Of a DNA stretch of 64,000 bases, positions 27,998 through 37,416 are shown in pieces. The notes below the pieces were generated by a model. The model had not been told where the DNA came from. It saw only the letters and a program-made list of their open reading frames with translations, and made no database searches. The stretch comes from Devosia sp. YR412. Its GTDB lineage: Bacteria > Pseudomonadota > Alphaproteobacteria > Rhizobiales > Devosiaceae. Both the position numbers and the translations under genes were made by a program. Position 1 is the stretch's first letter, and each line of letters starts with the position of its first letter. The stretch spans positions 62,001-126,000 of the forward strand of contig NZ_FOFL01000003.1 in the NCBI RefSeq assembly GCF_900110945.1, given 5' to 3'.

Positions 27998-28626
27998 GTC
28001 TGGCCTCCCAGCACCAATGTTTCCATGCGCGAAAGGTCGGGCAGGGTGATCGGGTCGTGGGTGGCGGCTATGGCAAAGCCGCCCTGGTCTAGATGGCGAT
28101 CGATCAGCCGCGTCACCAGCGCATGGCCCTCGCTGTCGAGCGCGGCGGTGGGTTCGTCGAGCAGCCAAAGCGGGCGGTGGCTGACCAGCAGCCGTGCCAG
28201 GGCCAGCCGGCGGGATTGTCCGGCCGAGAGATAGCCGGCGTCGAGATCGGCGAGGTGGCCGAGGCCGACCTCATCGAGGGCGGCCGTGGTTGCAATACCC
28301 GTTGGGCCATTCACCTCGGCCCAGAAGCTCAGGTTTTCGCCAACGGTCAGCCGGGGCTTGATGGCATTGCGGTGGCCGCAATAGTGCAGCAGGCTCTGCT
28401 CCTCGTCGGCGCCCTCAATGGCAAAAGCACCCTCGAGCGGCGCGACAATTCCGGCGAGCGTCAGCAGCAGCGTCGTCTTGCCGGTGCCATTGGGGCCGCG
28501 CAGCAAAAGGCACTGACCGGCCGTCACCGAAAAACTCACCTCCTCGCCCAGCGCCATGCCGCCGCGACCCCAGCTCAGGCCGGTGGCGCGCAGGGTCAAA
28601 GGAGCAAACGGGTGCCATGGGGTCAT
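27994..28626 (-). CDS. ccmA: Haem exporter ATP-binding protein CcmA
   Basis: About 210 residues. Walker A is GPNGTGKTT, the ABC signature is LSAGQSRRLALARL and Walker B is LWLLDEPTAALD. It is first of the ccmABCDG operon. The start is uncertain: ATG at 28626 (MTPWHPFAP) is weakly supported by GGGG upstream; the in-frame ATG at 28656 adds 10 residues. Confidence 0.92.
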   Translation of the reverse strand: MTPWHPFAPLTLRATGLSWGRGGMALGEEVSFSVTAGQCLLLRGPNGTGKTTLLLTLAGIVAPLEGAFAIEGADEEQSLLHYCGHRNAIKPRLTVGENLSFWAEVNGPTGIATTAALDEVGLGHLADLDAGYLSAGQSRRLALARLLVSHRPLWLLDEPTAALDSEGHALVTRLIDRHLDQGGFAIAATHDPITLPDLSRMETLVLGGQT

Positions 28627-28793
28627 GACCCCATCTCGTATTGAACCCAAGGTCATACTGGCAAGCCCATTCGCAACCTTCTATATCTGCTGGTAGTTTG
28701 GAGTCATTCCAACGAGCGCAGCGCCGTTGAGCGGTTCCCGGGCTGAGCCCCAGAGCCGGCGCGCCTGCCGCAAGCGACAACAGGGCGGAACAG

Positions 28794-31466
28794 ATGACCT
28801 CGGTAAACAGCTTCAAGTCGAAATCGACCCTTCAGGTCGGCGGCAAGACCTATACCTATTATTCCATCGCCGAAGCGGAGAAGAACGGCCTCAAGGGCGT
28901 TTCGGCCCTGCCATCGTCGATGAAGGTGGTGCTGGAAAACCTGCTGCGCTTCGAGGACAATCGCACTGTCACCAAGGCTGATATCGAGGCCGTGGCGACC
29001 TGGCTCACGACCCGCACCTCCGAACATGAAATCTCCTACCGCCCGGCCCGCGTGCTGATGCAGGATTTTACCGGCGTGCCTGCCGTGGTGGACCTGGCCG
29101 CGATGCGCGACGCCACTGCCAAGCTCGGCGCCGACCCGCAAAAGATCAATCCGCTGGTGCCGGTGGACCTGGTCATCGATCACTCGGTGATGGTCGACAG
29201 TTTCGGTACCGCGCTGGCCTTCGGGCAGAATGTCGAGCTCGAATATGAGCGCAATGGCGAGCGCTATGAATTCCTGCGCTGGGGCCAGTCGGCTTTCGAC
29301 AATTTCCGCGTCGTGCCCCCCGGCACCGGCATCTGCCACCAGGTGAACCTTGAATATCTGGCCCAGACCGTCTGGACCAAGGAAGAAGATGGCGAGACCG
29401 TCGCCTATCCCGATACGCTGGTCGGCACCGACTCGCACACCACCATGGTCAATGGCATGGCGGTGCTGGGCTGGGGTGTCGGCGGCATCGAGGCCGAGGC
29501 GGCCATGCTGGGTCAGCCGGTTACCATGCTGATCCCGGAAGTCGTCGGCTTCAAGATGACCGGCCGCATCAACGAGGGCATTACCGCCACCGACCTGGTG
29601 CTGACCGTCACTGAAATGCTGCGCAAGAAGGGCGTGGTTGGCAAATTCGTCGAATTCTACGGGCCGGGCATCGACTATCTCAGCCTCGAAGACCAGGCGA
29701 CCATCGGCAATATGGCGCCCGAATATGGCGCGACCTGCGGCTATTTCCCGGTCGATGCCGATACGCTGAAATATCTGACCACCTCGGGCCGCGACCCGCA
29801 GCGCGTGGCTTTGGTTGAAGCCTATTCGCGCGCCCAGGGCATGTTCCGCGAGACCAATTCGCCGGATCCGGTGTTCACCTCGACGCTCGAACTTGATCTT
29901 TCCACCGTGGTGCCGTCGATATCTGGCCCCAAGCGCCCGCAGGACCGTATCGTTCTGGCCGATGCCAAATCAAAGTTCATCGAGCTGCTGCCCAAGGAAT
30001 TCGGCAAGACCGATGATCCGGCTATCCCGGTCGATGGCCAGGAGTATACGCTCACCCATGGCGATGTGGTGGTCGCCGCCATCACCTCCTGCACCAATAC
30101 TTCCAACCCCTCCGTGCTGGTGGCTGCCGGCTTGCTTGCCCGCAAGGCCCGGGCGCTTGGTCTTAATCGCAAGCCTTGGGTCAAGACCTCGCTGGCCCCC
30201 GGCTCGCAGGTGGTCACTGATTATCTCGATAGCGCCGGCCTTTCCGAGGATCTCGATGCAGTCGGCTTCAACTTGGTCGGCTATGGCTGCACCACCTGCA
30301 TCGGCAACTCTGGGCCTCTGCCCGCCGAAATCTCCAAGGCCGTGCAGGCCGGCGATCTGGTCGCCACTTCGGTACTGTCGGGCAACCGCAATTTCGAAGG
30401 CCGCATCAATCCGGATGTGAAGGCCAATTTCCTCGCCTCGCCGCCGCTGGTCGTCGCCTATGCGCTGGCCGGTTCGGTCAAGATCGACATCACCACCGAG
30501 CCGCTTGGGATCGGCAGCAATGGCCAGCCGGTTTACCTCAAGGATATCTGGCCGACCAATCACGAGGTCGCTGAGATCGTGCGCAAGCATGTGACCAAGG
30601 AGATGTTCCAGGGGCGCTATTCGGACGTGTTCAAGGGCGACACGCATTGGCAGAATATCGCCATTGAGGGGGGCGAGACCTATGGCTGGAATTCCAGCTC
30701 GACCTATGTGCAGAACCCACCGTATTTCGAGGGCATGTCGATGGAGCCCAAGCCGGTGACCAATGTCGCCGGAGCCAAGGTGCTCGCGCTGTTTCTCGAC
30801 TCGATCACCACCGATCATATTTCCCCCGCCGGTTCGTTCAAGGCGACGACGCCCGCAGGCAAATATCTCGAAGAACGTCAGGTTGCGCCGCGCGACTTCA
30901 ACTCCTATGGCGCCCGTCGCGGCAATCATGAGGTGATGATGCGCGGCACCTTTGCCAATATCCGCATCAAGAACCAGATGCTGCCGGGTGTCGAAGGTGG
31001 CTATACCAAAGGGCCGGATGGCTCGCAGATGGCGATCTACGATGCCGCTATGGCCTATCAGGCGGCCGGCACGCCATTGGTGATTTTCGCCGGCAAGGAA
31101 TACGGCACGGGCTCGTCGCGCGACTGGGCCGCCAAGGGTACCAACCTGCTCGGCGTGCGCGCCGTGATTGCCCAGAGCTTTGAGCGCATTCACCGCTCCA
31201 ATCTCGTCGGCATGGGTGTCATTCCGCTGCAGTTCAAGGATGGCGAAAGCTGGCAGACGCTGGGCCTCGATGGCTCGGAAACGATCGATATCGAAGGCGT
31301 CACCGAAATCGCCCCGCGCGCCCAGGTCACGGTCAAGATCACCCGGGCGGATGGGTCCACGGTCAGCATCGAAACGCTGTGCCGGATCGATACCGCCAAC
31401 GAGCTCGACTATTACAAGCACGGCGGCATTCTGCATTACGTGCTGCGTAGCCTCGTCGCGGCGTAA
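28794..31466 (+). CDS. acnA: Aconitate hydratase AcnA
   Basis: 890 residues, normal for the IRP/AcnA-type monomeric aconitase that interconverts citrate and isocitrate in the TCA cycle. [4Fe-4S] ligands are in [10 protein letters not shown] and [24 protein letters not shown] and the C-terminal swivel-domain element [12 protein letters not shown] are intact. It is divergent from ccmA over about 165 bases and is followed by a hairpin. Confidence 0.97.
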   Translation: MTSVNSFKSKSTLQVGGKTYTYYSIAEAEKNGLKGVSALPSSMKVVLENLLRFEDNRTVTKADIEAVATWLTTRTSEHEISYRPARVLMQDFTGVPAVVDLAAMRDATAKLGADPQKINPLVPVDLVIDHSVMVDSFGTALAFGQNVELEYERNGERYEFLRWGQSAFDNFRVVPPGTGICHQVNLEYLAQTVWTKEEDGETVAYPDTLVGTDSHTTMVNGMAVLGWGVGGIEAEAAMLGQPVTMLIPEVVGFKMTGRINEGITATDLVLTVTEMLRKKGVVGKFVEFYGPGIDYLSLEDQATIGNMAPEYGATCGYFPVDADTLKYLTTSGRDPQRVALVEAYSRAQGMFRETNSPDPVFTSTLELDLSTVVPSISGPKRPQDRIVLADAKSKFIELLPKEFGKTDDPAIPVDGQEYTLTHGDVVVAAITSCTNTSNPSVLVAAGLLARKARALGLNRKPWVKTSLAPGSQVVTDYLDSAGLSEDLDAVGFNLVGYGCTTCIGNSGPLPAEISKAVQAGDLVATSVLSGNRNFEGRINPDVKANFLASPPLVVAYALAGSVKIDITTEPLGIGSNGQPVYLKDIWPTNHEVAEIVRKHVTKEMFQGRYSDVFKGDTHWQNIAIEGGETYGWNSSSTYVQNPPYFEGMSMEPKPVTNVAGAKVLALFLDSITTDHISPAGSFKATTPAGKYLEERQVAPRDFNSYGARRGNHEVMMRGTFANIRIKNQMLPGVEGGYTKGPDGSQMAIYDAAMAYQAAGTPLVIFAGKEYGTGSSRDWAAKGTNLLGVRAVIAQSFERIHRSNLVGMGVIPLQFKDGESWQTLGLDGSETIDIEGVTEIAPRAQVTVKITRADGSTVSIETLCRIDTANELDYYKHGGILHYVLRSLVAA

Positions 31467-31490
31467 GCAGCGCTTACATTGAAATTTCAG

Positions 31491-31515
31491 ATGGCGGTCC
31501 CCGGGGCCGCCATTT
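31491..31515 (+). terminator. Hairpin after acnA
   Basis: ATGGCGG and CCGCCAT arms around a G/C-rich loop, followed by TTTGTG; a weak intrinsic terminator. Confidence 0.6.
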
Positions 31516-31596
31516 GTGCTTCGGGATTAAATTCTTGCTGACACAGCCTGTCAGCACCTCACGTCACAAGGGCGCCGAACTTCAAAAAGGCCAACA

Positions 31597-31977
31597 ATGC
31601 TCGATCACATCGTTCTCACCGTCTCCGCCGTCGCGCGTTCGAAGCTCTTTTACCAAAAGGCCCTGGCGCCGCTGGGGATTGCGCATGGCGTGCAGTTCGA
31701 GGGGCCGCATGGCCATGCTGACCTCACCGGCTTTGGCAGCAACCGCGCCATGTATTTCTGGCTCAAGCAGGGTGTGCCGCATCCGCAGGCCGTGCATTTC
31801 GGATTTGCCGCCGAAACCGTTGCCGCCTTGCAGGCCTTTTATGACGCGGCACTGGCCGCCGGTGGTCGTGACAATGGTGCGCCAGGCCCGCGCGACCAGT
31901 ATGACCCGCGCTACCATGCGGCCTATGTGCTTGATCCGGATGGCTACAATGTTGAGGCGGTGTTCCGGGACTATTGA
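31597..31977 (+). CDS. VOC-family (glyoxalase-like) protein
   Basis: 126 residues, a single VOC domain: LDHIVLTVSAVARSKLFYQ, AVHFGFAAETVAALQAFYDA, and the C-terminal AYVLDPDGYNVEAVFRD with the conserved metal-ligand Glu. H4, a mid-chain His in AVHFGF and the C-terminal Glu could bind a metal. The substrate cannot be read. Stands alone between acnA and a DUF1223 gene. Confidence 0.82.
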   Translation: MLDHIVLTVSAVARSKLFYQKALAPLGIAHGVQFEGPHGHADLTGFGSNRAMYFWLKQGVPHPQAVHFGFAAETVAALQAFYDAALAAGGRDNGAPGPRDQYDPRYHAAYVLDPDGYNVEAVFRDY

Positions 31978-32055
31978 GCACGCCGCGGCCAAAATCACGC
32001 CTGTCACCCTCTTTTGACTGGCTTGGTCGCGCGAGCCCGGCTTACAACTCTGGCC

Positions 32056-32790
32056 ATGACGCATAGACCCTTTCTTTCTGCCGTTCTCGGCCTTGCTACG
32101 CTCGCTGCCCTGGCCCTGCCGGCCAGTGCTGATTCAGTGTCCCGGCCCAAGGCGGTGGTGGAGCTGTTTACCAGCCAGGGCTGTGCCTCCTGCCCGCCGG
32201 CCGACGCGCTGCTCACCAGTCTGGCCGAGCAGGACGATGTGGTGGCCTTGGCCTATCACGTCGACTATTGGGACTATGTCGGCTGGGAAGATACTTTTGG
32301 CGAGGAAGCCTATTCCGATCGCCAGCGCGCCTATGCCAAGAGCTGGGGCTCGTCGCGCATCTATACGCCGCAGATGGTGGTCAATGGCGCCAAGGGCGTG
32401 GTTGGCTCCAGGCGCGGTGAGGTACATGGCGCGCTCGATCACGCCAGCATGCCGCTGGCGGTCGATATCGAGCGGCATGGCGATATGCTCAAGATCGCCA
32501 TTCCCGCCGATGCCAGCCTGGGTGATGCAGTGGTGTGGCTGGTGACCTATCTCGACCGTGCCGATGTCAGCATCGACAAGGGAGAAAACGCCGGAAAATC
32601 AATGGTTTATACCCAGGTGGTGACCGGGCGGCAAGCGCTGGGCATGTGGGAAGGCGCCAGTGGCGCCAATCTGAAACTGCCGCTGCCTGAAACGTTGGGC
32701 GAGGGCACTGGCGGCGTGGCCATCCTCGTGCAGCAGGAAAAAGACGGCCTGCCGGGCCCTATCCTCGGCGCGGCAACCTTCGAGAACTAG
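32056..32790 (+). CDS. DUF1223-family secreted thioredoxin-like protein
   Basis: 244 residues from the ATG at 32056. The signal peptide (about 1-25, FLSAVLGLATLAALALPASA) ends near ADS, then the DUF1223 core VVELFTSQGCASCPPADALL with a CxxC pair in a thioredoxin-like position, AYHVDYWDYVGWEDTF and YTPQMVVNG. Probably periplasmic; role unknown. No clear ribosome binding site; the upstream in-frame ATG at 32014 would place the signal 14 residues in. Confidence 0.82.
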   Translation: MTHRPFLSAVLGLATLAALALPASADSVSRPKAVVELFTSQGCASCPPADALLTSLAEQDDVVALAYHVDYWDYVGWEDTFGEEAYSDRQRAYAKSWGSSRIYTPQMVVNGAKGVVGSRRGEVHGALDHASMPLAVDIERHGDMLKIAIPADASLGDAVVWLVTYLDRADVSIDKGENAGKSMVYTQVVTGRQALGMWEGASGANLKLPLPETLGEGTGGVAILVQQEKDGLPGPILGAATFEN

Positions 32791-32795
32791 GCATG

Positions 32796-32835
32796 AAAAA
32801 TCCCGTCCTTGGGGGCAAGGACGGGAGAGATTTTT
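32796..32835 (+). terminator. Rho-independent terminator after the DUF1223 gene
   Basis: TCCCGTCCTTG and CAAGGACGGGA are perfect arms around a short G loop, followed by GAGATTTTT. Confidence 0.85.
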
Positions 32836-32858
32836 GACTGGTCAACTCAGATAAAGGC

Positions 32859-32911
32859 GGCTGGCACCCAGGCTTCTGGGTTTGGGGGCTCGGTGGGCCC
32901 GGATGCCAGCC
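32859..32911. other. Branched inverted-repeat structure in the 32.8-33.06 kb gap
   Basis: Outer arms GGCTGGCA and TGCCAGCC enclose a stem CCCAG-GCTT-CTGGG and a second one, GGGC with GCCC, which would make a three-way junction. The gap (268 bases after the DUF1223 stop) also holds GGGG-N8-CCCC near 32980. No ORF is convincing. Confidence 0.4.
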
Positions 32912-33058
32912 ACTGGAGGCAATGCCCAGAGACTGATCCGGCAATCTGGCGCGTTCACGGACAAAGTGTGACGAAATTGGGGTATTTCCACCCCCTTGCG
33001 TCGTTCGCCAATTCCCGCAATCATGACAGTGATTTGACACGACGAGGCGATCCGAACG

Positions 33059-33448
33059 GTGCAATCCCGCACACCGAACGACAAAACCGTCAATCTCGCT
33101 CTGGTGCAGGGCGGAGCGGCGCAGCCGATTCCGGCGCCCAGCAAGGTCACCGCCCAGGTGGCCTTTGATCGCAAGGAGCTCTCGCTGATCCTCAATGTCT
33201 ATGGCCGCAAAGTCGGGCAGGGCGAGTGGCGCGATTATGCGATGGACTTTCTGCGCGAGCGGGCGGTGTTTTCCATCTATGCCCGCGTTTCGGAACGGCC
33301 GCTGTATATCGTTGAAAAAACCCCGCGCCTGCGCAACCGGCAGGGCCAGTATTCGGTTACCAACCAGCAGGGGCGCATCCTCAAGCGGGGCCATGACCTG
33401 GCTCTGGTGCTGCGGGTGCTCGACCCCCAACTGGCGGTGGTGGGATGA
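33059..33448 (+). CDS. DUF2794-family protein
   Basis: 129 residues. The core FDRKELSLILNVYGRKVGQG, EWRDYAMDFLRERAVFS, YIVEKTPRLRNRQGQYSV and RILKRGHDLALVLRV matches the alphaproteobacterial DUF2794 family. Cytoplasmic, basic, unknown function. Start is probably GTG at 33059 (GAGG lies somewhat far upstream). Its stop overlaps the next gene's ATG by four bases. Confidence 0.8.
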   Translation: MQSRTPNDKTVNLALVQGGAAQPIPAPSKVTAQVAFDRKELSLILNVYGRKVGQGEWRDYAMDFLRERAVFSIYARVSERPLYIVEKTPRLRNRQGQYSVTNQQGRILKRGHDLALVLRVLDPQLAVVG

Positions 33449-33918
33449 AACGTACAGGGATTGCTCTAATGGCCGGCCTGGCGCTGGTCGCGCCGGCAGC
33501 GGCCCAGGACTGGGGCAGCGACTATAATCAGGGCATTATCGGCGTGCTGGGTGGCACGGAAGCCGGCGGCACGATCAGCCTCAACTGTGCCGACAATGGC
33601 AATGGCGTCGTCGTCAAGGGCGATTTGTCGATTTTCCTCAATCCGGGCGTCGATAGCGAAATCGGTGATGCCAGCCCCGGCGAATTGACCTTCAGCGTCG
33701 ATGGCAAGGATGTCGTGCTGCCAGTCTCGGCCGATCAGGGCGATGGCTTCGTCTATGAAAAGACTGCCGCAACCCTCGACCACGCGACCCAACTGCTGGA
33801 TCTGCTCGAGACCGGCAAGACGCTCGTCGTCACCGGCGAAGGCAAGCAGCTGGCCAGCATCGGCCTCGAAGGCGCCGGCGCAGCGCTGGATGGCGTCGAG
33901 GTCTGCCTCGTTCCCTGA
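33445..33918 (+). CDS. Secreted hypothetical protein, 157 residues
   Basis: A clear signal peptide (MKRTGIALMAGLALVAPAAAQ, cleavage after AAA or AAQ) and an acidic mature part with two cysteines (LNCADNG near the start, EVCLVP at the end), which could form one disulfide. Coupled to the DUF2794 gene by ATGA. I do not recognise the family; the two-cysteine arrangement and size recall periplasmic or outer-surface small proteins. Confidence 0.7.
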   Translation: MKRTGIALMAGLALVAPAAAQDWGSDYNQGIIGVLGGTEAGGTISLNCADNGNGVVVKGDLSIFLNPGVDSEIGDASPGELTFSVDGKDVVLPVSADQGDGFVYEKTAATLDHATQLLDLLETGKTLVVTGEGKQLASIGLEGAGAALDGVEVCLVP

Positions 33919-33920
33919 CG

Positions 33921-34418
33921 CTATAGCGCCAGCTGCAGATGCACGATGTCGTGCCAGCGGTCGAACTTGTAGCCGACCGCGTCATAACGCCCGACGTGGC
34001 GGAACCCGAATTTCTCGTGGATGGCGATGGAATTTTTTGTGTCGGCGGTGATCACGGCGATCATCTGCTTGAAGCCGAAGGCTTTTGACTGCGCTAGCAG
34101 CTCCGTGAGAAGCGCCTTGCCGATGCCGCGTCCCTTGGCGTCAGGATGCAGATAGATGGAATCCTCGCAGGTGAAGCGATAGGCCGCGCGGGGGCGGTAG
34201 AAGCTGGCATAGGCATAGCCCACCACCTGGCCGTCCACTTCGGCGATGATCAGCGGATGTTCTAGCTTGACCAAGCCCGCGAATTTTTCAGCCATCGCCG
34301 CTTCGCTGGGGACGTCGGTGTCGAAGGTGATCGCCGTCTGTTCCACATAGTGCTTGTAGATGGCGGTGATGGCGGGCACGTCGGCCCAGCGGAAGGGGCG
34401 CAGCTGGTAATCGGACAC
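33921..34418 (-). CDS. GNAT acetyltransferase, phosphinothricin acetyltransferase-like
   Basis: 165 residues. The acetyl-CoA loop is DAKGRGIGKALLTELL, preceded by CEDSIYLHP; the opening LRPFRWADVPAITAIYKHYV and TAITFDTDVPSE resemble Pat/Bar-type and related amino-acid N-acetyltransferases. The substrate is not provable. The start is uncertain: GTG at 34418 (VSDYQLRPFRW) or TTG at 34433. Confidence 0.78.
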   Translation of the reverse strand: MSDYQLRPFRWADVPAITAIYKHYVEQTAITFDTDVPSEAAMAEKFAGLVKLEHPLIIAEVDGQVVGYAYASFYRPRAAYRFTCEDSIYLHPDAKGRGIGKALLTELLAQSKAFGFKQMIAVITADTKNSIAIHEKFGFRHVGRYDAVGYKFDRWHDIVHLQLAL

Positions 34419-34430
34419 GTTACGTCTCGG

Positions 34431-34468
34431 CAAAAGAAAAGGACCGCAGCCTTTGTAGGCTACGGTCC
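34431..34468 (-). terminator. Rho-independent terminator of the Bax inhibitor-1 gene
   Basis: GGACCG-AGCCT and AGGCT-CGGTCC arms; on the minus strand it is followed by CTTTTCTTTT. Confidence 0.85.
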
Positions 34469-34505
34469 GATTTGTCGTCCAACCAAATTGGTGGGACTTT
34501 GAGGC

Positions 34506-35276
34506 TTACTCGCGGTTGCCGAACAGGCGGAGCAGCATCATGAACAGGTTGATGAAGTCGAGGTAAAGGCTCAGCGCGCCCATGATGGCGCCCTTGGCCA
34601 GAACGTCGGCGCCATGGGCCTCGTCATAGCCTTCCTTGATCTTCTGCGTGTCATAGGCAGTGAGGCCCACGAAGATCAGCACGCCAACGGCGGAGATGAT
34701 CCATTCCATGGCAGAGGACTGCAGAAAGATATTGACCACGGACGCGATGATCAGGCCGATCAGGCCCATCATCAGGAACGAGCCCATCTGGGTCAGGTCA
34801 CGCTTGGTGGTGTAGCCGTAAAGGCTCATGGCACCGAAGGTGGCAGCGGTGATGAAGAACACCTTGGCGATCGAAGCGTCGGTATAGACGAGGAAGATCG
34901 ACGACAGCGACAGGCCCATGATCGCGGCAAATGCCCAGAAAGTGGCCTGTGCGGCTGGCACGGAAAGCTTGTTGATGCCAAAGCTCAGCACCAGCACGAA
35001 GGCCAGCGGAGCCAGCATCACGACCCACTGCAGCGGGCTGGCGAACAGCAGGTAGCCCCACTGGGTGACCATGGTTCCATTGGCCAGCGTGCCGACGGCA
35101 GCGGTCGGATCGGTGGTGACGGCGGCGGCAGCGGCGAAATAGGCCGCGATGCCGGTCACGACGAGACCGATACCCATGTAATTGTAAACGCGCAGCATGT
35201 AGCTGCGAAGGCCCTCGTCCACGGCCAAGGCCGAGCCGGCCCGTGCTCCGAGGGTCTGACGGTCATATTCAGCCAT
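34506..35276 (-). CDS. Bax inhibitor-1/YccA-YbhL-family membrane protein
   Basis: 256 residues with seven hydrophobic segments, beginning with a polar MAEYDRQTLGARAGSALA N-terminus. GLTAYDTQKIKEGYDE near the C-terminus and the acidic end LYLDFINLFMMLLRLFGNRE are BI-1 family signatures; members include pH-sensitive calcium-leak channels. A ybhL-type leader lies directly upstream and a strong terminator follows. Confidence 0.93.
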   Translation of the reverse strand: MAEYDRQTLGARAGSALAVDEGLRSYMLRVYNYMGIGLVVTGIAAYFAAAAAVTTDPTAAVGTLANGTMVTQWGYLLFASPLQWVVMLAPLAFVLVLSFGINKLSVPAAQATFWAFAAIMGLSLSSIFLVYTDASIAKVFFITAATFGAMSLYGYTTKRDLTQMGSFLMMGLIGLIIASVVNIFLQSSAMEWIISAVGVLIFVGLTAYDTQKIKEGYDEAHGADVLAKGAIMGALSLYLDFINLFMMLLRLFGNRE

Positions 35277-35279
35277 AGT

Positions 35280-35340
35280 CGGTTTCCTTTCCCAATTGAA
35301 AAGCGGTGTTTGCTACCGCCGGTGGGCATTGGTTTGCCAC
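35280..35340 (-). ncRNA. Candidate ybhL leader RNA element
   Basis: On the minus strand directly before the Bax inhibitor-1 start: outer arms CCAAT/ATTGG enclose GCGGT-AGCAAAC-ACCGC, followed by TTTTC. Rfam describes a ybhL leader in alphaproteobacteria upstream of exactly this gene family. Assignment is by position and structure, without a covariance-model match. Confidence 0.5.
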
Positions 35341-35479
35341 TTGATGAGACAATATGGATGGAGGACCATGCGTTTACAAGACGTGATGCCCGGGTGCGAC
35401 GAATGGGCTGGCCGCACAATGGCGTTATGTTACGGTCTAACCAGCGAATCGTATCCAGATCCTTTGAGAGGAGGGCCCT

Positions 35480-36019
35480 ATGCCCCGGCTCTTTACCGGC
35501 CTCGAGATTCCGGCCGATACCGGATTTGCGCTGTCGCTCAAGCGCGGCGGTTTGACTGGCGCGCGCTGGATCGACCCGGACAATTACCACATTACCCTGC
35601 GCTTTATCGGCGATGTCGATCACCAGACGGCCAATGAAGTGGCCGACAGTCTGGACCGGCTGTCCAATTCGATGCGCTTTACCGTGCGACTGACGCACTT
35701 GGGCACCTTCGGCGGCGATAAGCCTCGGGCGCTCTATGCCGGCGTCGAGCCGAGCGAGCAGTTGACCCGGCTGCAGGCGGCGCAGGAGCGGGTGTTGCAG
35801 CGGGCCGGACTGCCGCCGGAAGGGCGGAAGTTTGTGCCCCATGTCTCGCTGGCGCGCCTACGCGGTGGCAGTGCCATGGAAGTGGCGCGGTTCATTTCCG
35901 AAGCCGGGCAGTTTACACCGCTGAGCTTTCCGGTCGGGCGCTTCGTGCTATTCTCCAGCAAGGATTCCGTCGGCGGTGGTCCTTATGTGGTGGAACAGAG
36001 CTATCCGCTGGCTGCCTGA
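35480..36019 (+). CDS. thpR: RNA 2',3'-cyclic phosphodiesterase ThpR (2H family, LigT)
   Basis: 179 residues with both HxT/S signature motifs, NYHITLRFIGDV near 36-47 and FVPHVSLARL near 120, and the MPRLFTGLEIP N-terminus. The family opens 2',3'-cyclic phosphates and can join tRNA halves in vitro. The ATG follows GAGGAGGG. A single-gene unit. Confidence 0.93.
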   Translation: MPRLFTGLEIPADTGFALSLKRGGLTGARWIDPDNYHITLRFIGDVDHQTANEVADSLDRLSNSMRFTVRLTHLGTFGGDKPRALYAGVEPSEQLTRLQAAQERVLQRAGLPPEGRKFVPHVSLARLRGGSAMEVARFISEAGQFTPLSFPVGRFVLFSSKDSVGGGPYVVEQSYPLAA

Positions 36020-36046
36020 TCGAGATCGATCACAGTCACGCAAGCG

Positions 36047-36062
36047 TTAGCCGATTGTTAAC
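36047..36062 (+). promoter_or_regulatory. CtrA-like half-consensus box (TTAG-N7-TTAAC)
   Basis: It differs by one base from TTAA-N7-TTAAC, but lies about 180 bases from the next start codon (IalB-like gene 1). Low confidence. Confidence 0.25.
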
Positions 36063-36244
36063 CGCATCGGCTCAAACCGGTGACCAGAGGCCCCTCTCCG
36101 CCAAATTGCCGCCGCGATTGACTCGCAGTTGATGCAAATGCGGTTGGACGTGGCGGCGTTTGACATGTTGGTAACCATGTTCGGGGCAGAGTTGGCGGGC
36201 AGCTCTCCCAGAACGGGACCGTAAGACAAGAGGACGATTTGGCG

Positions 36245-36766
36245 ATGACGACGAAAACCGGTGGCCTTGCATTTGGTCTGGCGGTCGGCGCGATCATGGC
36301 TCTGGCGCCCGCTGCCCAGGCGCAGCAGGCCACAGAGCTTGGCACTTTCAATGCCTGGACGGCATGGCAGGCAACCGATGCGTCGGGCGTGATCTGCTAC
36401 GTCTCGGCCACCCCCTCGGCCAGCGAGCCGTCGGGCGCCAATCGCGATCCGATCCATTTCATGATCATCCACCGCAAGGGGATGGGCACCAAGAATGAAG
36501 TGCAGACCATTATCGGCTATCCGTTCAACAGCACCTCGGCCAATGCCAGTGCCAGCGTTGACGGCAAGGCCTATCCGATGGTCACCGAAGGTTCGGCCGC
36601 CTGGCTCGCCTCGACCGGCGATGAAAGCGGCTTTGTCTCGGCCTTCAAGGCTGGCAGCAATCTCGTGATCAAGGGCACCAGCCAGCGCGGTACCAATACG
36701 ACCGATACCTATTCGCTGTCGGGCGCTACCGCTGCGGTCAATGCCATCGACGCCGCCTGCAAGTAA
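36245..36766 (+). CDS. Invasion-associated locus B (IalB)-like secreted protein 1
   Basis: 173 residues from ATG at 36245 (a TTG two codons upstream is also possible). Signal peptide with LAVGAIMALAPAAQA then QQ. Two cysteines, in GVICYVSATP and the final AACK, match the family's conserved pair. FNAWTAWQATDA near the N-terminus and GSNLVIKGTSQRG are typical. The IalB name comes from Bartonella; in free-living rhizobia the role is unknown. The next paralogue follows after 87 bases. Confidence 0.82.
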   Translation: MTTKTGGLAFGLAVGAIMALAPAAQAQQATELGTFNAWTAWQATDASGVICYVSATPSASEPSGANRDPIHFMIIHRKGMGTKNEVQTIIGYPFNSTSANASASVDGKAYPMVTEGSAAWLASTGDESGFVSAFKAGSNLVIKGTSQRGTNTTDTYSLSGATAAVNAIDAACK

Positions 36767-36853
36767 TTCCGGGTTGCCCGAAATGGGCAATACATCCTAT
36801 CTGGGTAAAGGGCCTTGCCGGTCCTTTGCCCGTTTTGCCTTGATGAGGTCCTG

Positions 36854-37357
36854 ATGTCCAAGTCCGCCGTTGCGCTCGCTCTGGTTGCCAGCCTCGCCTT
36901 TTCCGCCAGCGCGCAGGCCCAGCAGGTGCGGATCCTGGGCGAGCATCGCGCCTGGACCAGCTATGCTGCCACGGAAGGCTCGGGCACGGTCTGCTTTGCC
37001 ATGACCAAGCCGGAAAGCATTGCGCCGACGCCCGATGGCTATGGCCAGGCCTATATCTACATCACCAACCGTCCGGCCGAGAATGTGAGCAATGAGTTCA
37101 ACCTCGTCGCCGGCTTCCCCTTCCAGCCTGACAGCATGGCGACGATCAATGTCAGCGGCCAGGTGTTCAACCTGTTCACCCAGAACGACGCCGCCTGGCT
37201 CGACGACAGCGGGCAATCTGACGCTCTAGCCAGCGCCATCCGCGCCGGTTCGTCCATGGTGGTCGAAGGCACGACGGCGGCCGGCATCAAGGTCGTGCAG
37301 AACTATTCGCTCTCCGGCGCTACCGCCGCCCAGCAGTCGATCGGCGCCGAGTGCTAG
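36854..37357 (+). CDS. IalB-like secreted protein 2 (tandem paralogue)
   Basis: 167 residues, ATG after GAGGTC. Signal peptide ALALVASLAFSASAQA, then QQVRILGEHRAWTSYAA; cysteines in TVCFAMTKP and the C-terminal GAEC. Overall layout, the paired cysteines and the shared YSLSGATAA stretch near the C-terminus mark it as a paralogue of the preceding gene. Likely one transcript with it. Confidence 0.82.
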   Translation: MSKSAVALALVASLAFSASAQAQQVRILGEHRAWTSYAATEGSGTVCFAMTKPESIAPTPDGYGQAYIYITNRPAENVSNEFNLVAGFPFQPDSMATINVSGQVFNLFTQNDAAWLDDSGQSDALASAIRAGSSMVVEGTTAAGIKVVQNYSLSGATAAQQSIGAEC

Positions 37358-37416
37358 CCTAGAGGCCTAAGTCCAGCTAACCTTTAGGCCATGCAGTGGC
37401 CGTTGGGGGACGGGGC

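Noticed and set aside
32809-33168. 119-codon plus-strand ORF across the 32.8-33.1 kb gap
   Set aside because: It reads through the terminator and the structured region and then overlaps the DUF2794 gene in another frame.
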